Shown here piece after piece: positions 16,827 to 23,918 of a stretch of DNA of 51,926 bases. Each line of letters opens with the position of its first letter. Position 1 is the first letter of the stretch. Origin of the DNA: Candidatus Lustribacter telmatis. GTDB lineage: Bacteria > Vulcanimicrobiota > Vulcanimicrobiia > Vulcanimicrobiales > Vulcanimicrobiaceae. The notes under the pieces are model-generated. The model searched no databases, was not told the origin of the DNA, and worked only from the letters and a program-made list of their open reading frames with translations. The stretch covers positions 20,853 through 72,778 of the forward strand of contig PLRU01000034.1 in NCBI GenBank assembly GCA_003164045.1. The letters are read 5' to 3'. The translations under genes and the position numbers were made by a program.

Positions 16827-18304
16827 TAGGACAGGACGGGGGACGGCCGCGTTCCGAGCCAGGTCGCGATGTCGGTCTTCGCATCGACATGCACGCCGTC
16901 GCGCAATTCGCGCCGGAATTCGCCGAACAGGCCGAAGGCCTCGGCGAACGCATCGTGCTTGTGGATCGACTCGTAATTCACTTGCGTGGCGCTGATGAAC
17001 GTGTCGTCGGGGAAATCGCCGTACACATCGAGCGAGCGCGCGAGGATACCCCGCACGACGTCCTCGACGAACTTCGGATTCTGGTGGGCCTTGTTCACGA
17101 TGAAGAACTCGTCGGGCCGCTTGAGCAGATCGTAGGTTTCGCTCGACATCGAGTTCTCGACGATCTCGACGAGGTCTTCGGCGCGCAGGTGATCCGCGAA
17201 CACGCCTTCGGTGCCGATCAGGACCGAGCCGCGGCCGCGCTGGTTGTGCGTCGCGACCGGCAGCGCATCGAGCGCGCGGTTCGCATCGGCGGTACTGAAG
17301 CCGGCCGCTTCGAGTTCGTGCAGCGAGTGCTCGCGAACCATCAGTTGCGCGCACGGGCAAGCCGTCATCCCTTCCGCCTCGATGCCGACGAGCCGGCGCG
17401 TGCGGGTCGCGTCGGCGTGCGCGATGCCGACGAGCGTGTACGTTTCTTCCGTGCGCTTGCCGCTCACCGGCGTCCAGCGCTCGAGTCCGAATTCCGCGCG
17501 CACCCGCACGTCGGCGCGAATCGCATCTTGCGAGACGACGATCTCACGCGCGATCTGTGCGACCAGGTCCTCGACGCGCGCCGGATGATCGGGGCGGGCG
17601 AGTACCTCGAGCGTGGCGGCTTCGAGCAATTCGGAGAAGCGCGACATGTGTACGCCGGCTTTGTCGGGACGCAGATCGGCGACCATCGTGAAGTCGGCGT
17701 TGAACACGCGCTCGGTACCGCCGACGTTGAGCCGGATGATGTGTTTGACGCTCGACACGCCGACGCGGTTGAGCGAGAGCCGGACGTCGGGTGCCTCTTC
17801 TTGCCGGTTGGCGAAGAAATGCATCGCGCGGGCCTTGCGCGTGATACCGCTGAGGTCGGCGCCCGCTGCAATGTCGCGAATCGTCTTGCCCAGCCGCGGA
17901 TCGACGTGGTCGGGTGCGATCTCCAACAGCGGCACGAGGTTGAACGGCCGCGTCGCGATGTAGCGATGCGGCACTTCGAAGCGGCCGAAGTCGGCCACCA
18001 GATCGTCGAAGTAGAGGATGTCGATATCGATCGGCCGGGCACTCAAGAGCGCGGTCTTCTGACGCCCGATGGCAACTTCGACCGACCGCACAAACGTCTC
18101 GAACGCCGGCGCATCGAGCGCCGTCGTCACGCGCGCGGCAACGTTGAGGAAGGCCGGACCGGCAACCCCCCCGGCGGGCGGCGTCTCGTAATAGGCCGAT
18201 ACGGCCTCGACGCGCGCTTCGCGGCGCAGTTTTTGCAGGGCGCCGAGAATGGTGCCCTGGCGGTCGCCAAGATTAGAGCCGAGGCCGATCAGGACGGAAT
18301 GCAT
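16826..18304 (-). CDS. FolK-FolE2 fusion: HPPK joined to GTP cyclohydrolase IB
   Basis: A 492-residue bifunctional folate enzyme. Residues about 1-160 are 6-hydroxymethyl-7,8-dihydropterin pyrophosphokinase: VLIGLGSNLGDRQG at the start, RPIDIDILYFDD at 90-101 and VPHRYIATRPFNLVPLLEIA at 111-130. Residues about 170-485 are FolE2/MptA-type GTP cyclohydrolase IB: AGVHMSRFSEL near 216, TACPCAQ at 314-320, and VNYESIHKHDAFAE near the end. FolE2 makes dihydroneopterin triphosphate from GTP, the first pathway step; HPPK acts two steps later. The two activities are usually separate genes. It starts eight bases after folP in the same operon. FolB is not in the window. Confidence 0.92.
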   Translation of the reverse strand: MHSVLIGLGSNLGDRQGTILGALQKLRREARVEAVSAYYETPPAGGVAGPAFLNVAARVTTALDAPAFETFVRSVEVAIGRQKTALLSARPIDIDILYFDDLVADFGRFEVPHRYIATRPFNLVPLLEIAPDHVDPRLGKTIRDIAAGADLSGITRKARAMHFFANRQEEAPDVRLSLNRVGVSSVKHIIRLNVGGTERVFNADFTMVADLRPDKAGVHMSRFSELLEAATLEVLARPDHPARVEDLVAQIAREIVVSQDAIRADVRVRAEFGLERWTPVSGKRTEETYTLVGIAHADATRTRRLVGIEAEGMTACPCAQLMVREHSLHELEAAGFSTADANRALDALPVATHNQRGRGSVLIGTEGVFADHLRAEDLVEIVENSMSSETYDLLKRPDEFFIVNKAHQNPKFVEDVVRGILARSLDVYGDFPDDTFISATQVNYESIHKHDAFAEAFGLFGEFRRELRDGVHVDAKTDIATWLGTRPSPVLS

Positions 18305-18312
18305 GCTCGGCG

Positions 18313-19224
18313 TTAGACCGCCGCCGGCGGGGCGGAGTTGCCGTCCGGCGTTCCGGGCATGCGATCGGCCAGGTCCAGCGTGGCGCGCCGGCCGGGGGCG
18401 ATGGCGGCGAACATCCGGGCCAGCTGCACCGTTTCCTCGACATCGTGCACGCGCAAGAGCCGCGCGCCGGCGGTGATGCCGATCGCCGCCGTCGCGAGCG
18501 AGGGCACCAGCAACTCTTTCGCCGGACGCCCGAAGATGCGGCCGATGAAGCTCTTGCGCGAACTGGCAAAGAGAATCGGATAGCCGAGTTCGCGCAGTTC
18601 GGCGAACCGGTCGAGAATTTCGAGATCGGTGCGCGGCTCCTTACCGAACTCGAGTCCCGGATCGATGACGATCGAATCGCGCCGCACGCCTGCCGCCAGC
18701 GCCCGCTCGGTGCGCTCGTAGAGGAAGCCGATGATCTCGCGCATCACGTCGGTATACGTGTAACCCGCCGGATCGCGAACGTTGAGTTCGCCCTTGAGGT
18801 GCATGACGACCAGCGCCGCATCGTGCTTCGCTACGACGCCGGGCAGATCGGGATCGGAGAGCCCGCTGCAATCGTTGATCACGTGGGCGCCCGCGGTCAG
18901 CGCCGCATCGGCGACGCTGGCCTTGAACGTATCGATCGAAATCGTCAGATCGATACCCGCCGCGCGAATCGCTTCGACCGCCGGCACGACGCGCTCGCGT
19001 TCTTCTTCGGGCGTGACGCGCCGGTTCCAGGCGGCGTACGATTGGCCGCCGACATCGACGAGCGCACCGCCGGCCGCAGCAATCGCGCGCGCCCGCGCCA
19101 CGACGTCCTCAAGACCGGCCGCGCGATCGTAGAACGAGTCGGGCGTCACGTTGACGATCCCCATCACGCGCGCTTCATCGCGCAGATCGAGCGTCCGATC
19201 GCGCAGACGCAGCGTCTCGATCAC
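18313..19224 (-). CDS. folP: Dihydropteroate synthase
   Basis: A 303-residue TIM-barrel enzyme joining dihydropterin pyrophosphate to p-aminobenzoate. The core motifs are VMGIVNVTPDSFYDR (20-34), ISIDTFKASVADAAL, HVINDCSGLSDPDLPGVVAK, DPGLEFGKEPRTDLEIL and FASSRKSFIGRIFG. The loop after the second strand reads GGQSYAAWNRRVTPEEE, where most enzymes have GGESTRPG; this is unusual. The frame is open further upstream, but the GTG at 19224 follows the protease stop by ten bases and begins right before the first strand. It is followed by the FolK-FolE2 fusion, so three folate steps are encoded together. Confidence 0.92.
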   Translation of the reverse strand: MIETLRLRDRTLDLRDEARVMGIVNVTPDSFYDRAAGLEDVVARARAIAAAGGALVDVGGQSYAAWNRRVTPEEERERVVPAVEAIRAAGIDLTISIDTFKASVADAALTAGAHVINDCSGLSDPDLPGVVAKHDAALVVMHLKGELNVRDPAGYTYTDVMREIIGFLYERTERALAAGVRRDSIVIDPGLEFGKEPRTDLEILDRFAELRELGYPILFASSRKSFIGRIFGRPAKELLVPSLATAAIGITAGARLLRVHDVEETVQLARMFAAIAPGRRATLDLADRMPGTPDGNSAPPAAV

Positions 19225-19234
19225 GGCAGCCGGA

Positions 19235-22003
19235 TCAGATGGGACGGAGTGCGCCCGGGCGCAGGCCGGTGTCGATGCGCGAGCGCAGGTCGTCGAGATG
19301 GGCTCGCGTCGCGATGTCGGTTGCGGCCTTGTACGCGTTGTCGAGACGGCCGCGGACTTGGCGCAGTTCGTAGCGCGAAAGCGCTTGGATCTCGCGCGGA
19401 ATTCCGAGCTGATCCATCGACCCGCTGCCGAGAAACGCGATCTGCAATTCGAGATCGGCAAAACGGCGCTGCAGGTCGCGATGCGGTGCCGCGATCGTAT
19501 GCGAGCCCAAGTCATCGAAGATCGCGTTGTTCGTCCAGGTGAAGAGATCGGCGAGATCCATCGTCTGGCCGGGATGCGATTCTTTGAGCGACTCGTTGGC
19601 GATGCGCGAGATGCTCGCCGGGTTGAAGAGCGCGGCGATTGCCGCGTCCTGAAGTTCGGCCACCACTTCGCGAATCGGGAAGTCGGTGCGCCGGATGCCG
19701 CCGGTGCTCCAATCGGCGCCGTAGCGAATCGGCGCGACGTCGTTGAGCAACTGCGGCGAATACTGCAGGGCTTGCGACGAGAGCACGTATTTGTCGATCA
19801 AGTCGAACGCACGGCGCTGTTCGGCGCGCGGAATCGCCGCAAACGGCGGGGCGCCGCCGGGCTGCCCGCGATGCGAACGCGACGTGTACACGCCGCCGAT
19901 GTAGCGCGACGCGATCGAGATATTGGCAAGATCGTTGTTGAGCACGCTGATAAGCGTTTGCCGCAGATCTTGATAGGTGCGCGTGTCGCCCGGATAATGG
20001 TGCGTGAGCCGGGCGGAGAGGTCGTCGTCGATTCTGAACTGCGCGCGGGCGAACGCCAGCGGATCGCTCGAGAGGTCGAAGCGCTGGATGTTCGGATCGA
20101 TCGCATACGGCGCGATGACGTCTTCGTCGGTCCCGTATGCCAGGCCCGGCTGGGTGGAACGCGCGGCGATCTTGTGCAGCGCCGGGAGTTCCGCGTTCGA
20201 CGTGGGCTGGTGCAGGCGCGCGTAGCCGTACTCGATCGCCCAATAATCGTAGGGCCCGAGGCGATTCGGAAAGTAGTCGGCCTGCCGTTCGCCGGGCGCG
20301 GCGATGTTCGCCGGCGTGTAATCCATCACCGAACCGGTCGTGCCGTGCGCGCGCGTGAACGCCGGATCGTGGAGCTCCGCGTACGTGAACGCCGTCGAAC
20401 CGGCGAAATTGTGCCGCAGGCCGAGCGTATGTCCGACCTCGTGCATGACGGTTGAGTAGAGAAACGCCTGAGCGTAGGCTTCGCGTTCGCGAACGGTGCC
20501 GTGCCGCTGCCCCACCAGCATCGACATCCCGAGCGCCGCTTGGTTGGACTCCACCGCCGCGTCGTCGCACGTCAGCGCGTCTTGCACGCCGTTGACGTCG
20601 TCGCTCGCGGCGACCGGCTCGAGCTGCGCCATCGCCAAGAACGCGTTGCGCTGGATGCGCAGCGGCAACACGCGATCGACGTAGCCGCGGCGAACCGAGC
20701 GCATCGATTCGCCGTCGACGACGACCTCGGTACGAATGATCTGTCCCGTATCGGGATCGGAAATGTGCGGGCTCAGCGCGACGAAGTCCGGAGCATCGGA
20801 CGTGATCCAGCGAACGCTGTTGTAGCGCGCGTCTTCCGGATCGAATTGCGGATCGGCCGGCGGATCGTTGACGACGATCGCGTGCGGGTAACCGACCTTT
20901 GCGAACGCCGCGTTCCACGCCAGGATGCCGCGCCGCACCGTATCGCGATACGTCGGCGGAATCTCTTTGGTGAGCGTGAAGACGATCGGCCCCGCGTCGA
21001 GGTTCCAGCGATCGATGAAACGCTCGGTCGGCAACGTCGAGACGTCGTTGCCGAAGTGCTTGCGCGCCGTGATGAAGTAGCCGATGCGGTCGTCCGCATA
21101 GCGCGGCACGTAGTTTGGATCGTGCGCGGGCGGCGCGACGATGCTGTAGTGGACGACGAGCGGGATGCCGCGGCCGTCGGGCACGGTCGGCAGCGCGTTG
21201 GCGGGGCCGTTGAAGGTGAGGTTGACCGAGATCTCGTCGTTGAGCGGAAAGCTCTTGGTGCTCAAGTAGTACGACTTCGTTGCGTCCACCCCGAACGACG
21301 GGCGCACGCTGATCAAGAGTAGACCCGGCAGCGACGGCGCCGTGACGCCCTTGCCGAGATCCGCGCCGATGCCCTCAAAGTCGGAGAGAAAGAACGTCGG
21401 CTCGATCACGACGTGCGTTTTGGCCGTATCTTCGGCGACGACCGGCGTTGCCTGGATCACCGAGTCCGCCACGCTCACCGCCAGCGACGCGGCGGCCGAG
21501 GTGCCCTTATCCGCGACGTAACGCGTGTTCGGCGTCACCCACATCACGCGCCGCCCGACGCGCTTGAAAATCACGACGAGCGGATCGTACACGCGGCCGG
21601 CAAACGCTTCGCCGCCGACGCCGCTCGTAATCGACGGCAAGATGATATACGGCTTGCCGAAGTTTTCGGGCCGCAGATCGAGATAGAGCTGATCGTCCTT
21701 GCGTACGAGGTCGATCACGCCGTCTTGGTGTTCGGCGCCGCGCATAAACGTCGCGTACGCTTGCAACGGAGCCGCACTTGCACCCGCGAGCGGGATCAGC
21801 GCGCGCAAGACCGCGGGAAGCGTCGGCGCCGCGATCGGCGCGATCGACGCGGCCGGAACGGGCGCTGCCGATATCGTCGCGGCGGGCGAAGGCGTTGCGG
21901 CAACCGGCGCAACGGCGGCAGGCGCGCCGAGACCATCGGCAGCTAGCGCCAGACTGGCTGCTACCACAAGAAAGAGACCGGCGATCGAACCGCGTGCGCC
22001 CAT
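19235..22003 (-). CDS. Exported zinc-dependent metalloprotease (DUF5117/DUF4953 family)
   Basis: A 922-residue secreted protease. The signal peptide is MGARGSIAGLFLVVAASLAL followed by an Ala/Pro-rich linker to about residue 60. The extended zinc site is MHEVGHTLGLRHNFAGSTAF near residue 525 (HExxHxxGxxH, metzincin-like), with a downstream Met-turn candidate in GSVMDYTPANI. Other family blocks are PYIILPSITSGVGG, WNAAFAKVGYPHAI and DPRYNSVRW-like DARYNSVRW. It probably acts in the periplasm or outside the cell. It heads the operon with folP, FolK-FolE2, the GH1-like protein and the glycosyltransferase, an odd functional mix. Confidence 0.9.
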   Translation of the reverse strand: MGARGSIAGLFLVVAASLALAADGLGAPAAVAPVAATPSPAATISAAPVPAASIAPIAAPTLPAVLRALIPLAGASAAPLQAYATFMRGAEHQDGVIDLVRKDDQLYLDLRPENFGKPYIILPSITSGVGGEAFAGRVYDPLVVIFKRVGRRVMWVTPNTRYVADKGTSAAASLAVSVADSVIQATPVVAEDTAKTHVVIEPTFFLSDFEGIGADLGKGVTAPSLPGLLLISVRPSFGVDATKSYYLSTKSFPLNDEISVNLTFNGPANALPTVPDGRGIPLVVHYSIVAPPAHDPNYVPRYADDRIGYFITARKHFGNDVSTLPTERFIDRWNLDAGPIVFTLTKEIPPTYRDTVRRGILAWNAAFAKVGYPHAIVVNDPPADPQFDPEDARYNSVRWITSDAPDFVALSPHISDPDTGQIIRTEVVVDGESMRSVRRGYVDRVLPLRIQRNAFLAMAQLEPVAASDDVNGVQDALTCDDAAVESNQAALGMSMLVGQRHGTVREREAYAQAFLYSTVMHEVGHTLGLRHNFAGSTAFTYAELHDPAFTRAHGTTGSVMDYTPANIAAPGERQADYFPNRLGPYDYWAIEYGYARLHQPTSNAELPALHKIAARSTQPGLAYGTDEDVIAPYAIDPNIQRFDLSSDPLAFARAQFRIDDDLSARLTHHYPGDTRTYQDLRQTLISVLNNDLANISIASRYIGGVYTSRSHRGQPGGAPPFAAIPRAEQRRAFDLIDKYVLSSQALQYSPQLLNDVAPIRYGADWSTGGIRRTDFPIREVVAELQDAAIAALFNPASISRIANESLKESHPGQTMDLADLFTWTNNAIFDDLGSHTIAAPHRDLQRRFADLELQIAFLGSGSMDQLGIPREIQALSRYELRQVRGRLDNAYKAATDIATRAHLDDLRSRIDTGLRPGALRPI

Positions 22004-22060
22004 CCGCTTAACGTTTAACGGCGCCGGATTCCAGCCTGCGCCGATCCCACTCAGTCTTTG

Positions 22061-22999
22061 TTAAGAGATGTAGGTCAGCCAATTGCCAGGAGCGGGACGG
22101 TTGCCTCGTACGACATCACTATAGGTGGTGCGCAGGCGATCGGTGATCGGACGCTCTTCGGACATGATGCGGTCGTCGATCCGGACGATCGGCACGACTT
22201 CGGCGGCCGTGCCGGTGAAGAACGCTTCATCGCAGGTTGCCAGATCGTCGCGCGTCAGCGTGCGCACGCTCGTGGGAATGCCGAGTTCGCGTGCGATCTC
22301 GAGGACCGAACCGCGCGTGATCCCCTCGAGAATATCGGAGCCGCCGTCGTTGGTGATCAGCGTGCCGCCGGAGATCACGAAGATGTTTTCACCGCTGCCT
22401 TCGGCGACGTTGCCGCGATCGTTGAGTAAGATCGCTTCATCGAAGCCGCGCGCCAGCGCGTCGGCAAGCGCGAGGATCGAGTTGGTGTAATGCCCACCGG
22501 CCTTCACCCACGACGGCAACGCGGCCGACGGCGTTTTCATGATCGGCGATACGGTGGCGGCACAGCGCGGCGCTTCTTCGCCCTTGATCAAGCCGCTAAA
22601 CGGCAGCACGGCAACGAGCACGCGCGTCTCGCACACGTGCGCCGGCGCAAGCCGCACTGTGTCGCCGCCGAAGAACGCGAGCGGCCGGATGTAGGCCGCG
22701 TCGCGGCGGCTGATCTTGGCAACCTCCGCGACGATCTCGCAAAACCGCTCCTCGCCGTACGGCATTTCCAAACCGTAGGTCCGGGCGCCGCGATAGAGGC
22801 GCGCGATGTGATCTTGTAAACGGAAAATCGCGGGACCGCGCGGCGTTGGATAGAGGCGAATCCCTTCGAACACGCTCGAGCCGTAATGGAGCGCGTGCGT
22901 GAGGCCGTGAACGGCGACGGACGCCTCGGCCTGCAGTTCCCCATCGAGCCAAACGGTGGTGGCGTCGGTAAGCGCGGTCAGCGGCGGCGTCGTCTGCAT
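22061..22999 (-). CDS. ilvE: Branched-chain amino acid aminotransferase
   Basis: A 312-residue class IV PLP enzyme. HGLTHALHYGSSVFEGIRLY near residues 31-50 is the BCAT substrate-gate region, and the PLP lysine is in WVKAGGHYTNSILAL. EGSGENIFVISGGTLIT and ILEGITRGSVLEIARELG bind the cofactor phosphate, and EAFFTGTAAEVVPI is the late BCAT motif. It transaminates Leu, Ile and Val with 2-oxoglutarate in the cytoplasm. It stands apart from other branched-chain genes. The next gene downstream begins 57 bases away and a 6-base inverted repeat (22019-22024/22038-22043) lies in that gap. Confidence 0.95.
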   Translation of the reverse strand: MQTTPPLTALTDATTVWLDGELQAEASVAVHGLTHALHYGSSVFEGIRLYPTPRGPAIFRLQDHIARLYRGARTYGLEMPYGEERFCEIVAEVAKISRRDAAYIRPLAFFGGDTVRLAPAHVCETRVLVAVLPFSGLIKGEEAPRCAATVSPIMKTPSAALPSWVKAGGHYTNSILALADALARGFDEAILLNDRGNVAEGSGENIFVISGGTLITNDGGSDILEGITRGSVLEIARELGIPTSVRTLTRDDLATCDEAFFTGTAAEVVPIVRIDDRIMSEERPITDRLRTTYSDVVRGNRPAPGNWLTYIS

Positions 23000-23030
23000 T
23001 GGGCGAACGTAGCATGCGCCACGGAAGCGG

Positions 23031-23918
23031 TCAAGTGATGCCCAGCGCGGTGAGGTCGATCTTGCCCGCGCTCAGCGGCGGACACCAGTAGTAGCCGCCC
23101 GTCACGGGGCGCGAAAATGTGAACAGCGCGTCGACGATCCCGTCGTCGAGCCCCAGCATACGGCGCAGCATCCGCTCGAATTTTTCGAGCGCGTCGGTGT
23201 ACGCGATGAATTCGAGGCCATGCTCTTCGCCATCCGACCACGGCATCGAGCGGCGCACGAGAAACGTTTCCGGATCGAAGGCTTCTTGCTCCGTGCGTTT
23301 GACGTGCGCCGACGGCGGCGCATCTTCGATCTCTTCATTCGTCGAGAGCCGGCGCCCGATCACGGCGTCGGCGTGTTCGGGCGGAAACGCGGCGAAGCGC
23401 TGCAGATCGTGGATCCAGCGCTGGACCGCGACGAAACTCGAACCATCGAGCGCGCCGGACCCGTTCACGATAGCAGCCGCCACCGCTGCGTCGCCGGTCG
23501 GGTTAGCCGTCCCGTCTTCGAAGCCGCTCAAGTCGCGGCCGCCGTCGTAATGGAACAGACTGCGCGCATCATCGCTGACGAACGCGCCGGAGAGCGCCGC
23601 CCGCACGCTGCCTTCGCGCTTGTAGAGTTCGGTATGATTGTCGCCGCGCAGGAGCACCCACAATGCGCCCTGCGTCGAAGGGACGATTGCATCCGGTCCC
23701 GACAGGCCCGGAAACGTGCGCAAGCCGACGATCTGGTGCCCGAAGCGCAACGCTAGCTGTTCGCCGATGCCGATGGTCGCCCACTCGGCCGGAATCTTCG
23801 CCGTGAAGGCGCGCAGCGTCGCGGCCGCATCGGCGTCGGCATGCACGCGAAACGTCAGCGAGCGGGCGAGCGGCGGCGGATCGCCGAGGATTCCGATTTG
23901 CGATGCGTGCTGCGTCAT
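23031..23918 (-). CDS. Dyp-type haem peroxidase (YfeX-like)
   Basis: A 295-residue haem peroxidase. The signature GGRDLSGFEDGTANPTGD carries the catalytic Asp of GxxDG, and PPSAHVKRTEQEAF supplies the proximal His. FLVRRSMPWSDGEEHGLEF has the conserved Arg, and the end VDALFTFSRPVTGGYYW is typical. No signal peptide or twin-arginine motif is seen, so it is probably cytoplasmic, like YfeX. The frame is open to 23960, but the ATG at 23918 overlaps the stop of the sensor phosphatase gene in ATGA. Coupling to a stress-type phosphatase suggests a role in oxidative or envelope stress. Confidence 0.93.
   Translation of the reverse strand: MTQHASQIGILGDPPPLARSLTFRVHADADAAATLRAFTAKIPAEWATIGIGEQLALRFGHQIVGLRTFPGLSGPDAIVPSTQGALWVLLRGDNHTELYKREGSVRAALSGAFVSDDARSLFHYDGGRDLSGFEDGTANPTGDAAVAAAIVNGSGALDGSSFVAVQRWIHDLQRFAAFPPEHADAVIGRRLSTNEEIEDAPPSAHVKRTEQEAFDPETFLVRRSMPWSDGEEHGLEFIAYTDALEKFERMLRRMLGLDDGIVDALFTFSRPVTGGYYWCPPLSAGKIDLTALGIT

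Noticed and set aside
22019..22043. A 6-base inverted repeat between ilvE and the metalloprotease as a terminator
   Set aside because: The arms are short, the loop is 13 bases and no T-tract follows, so chance is likely in GC-rich sequence.
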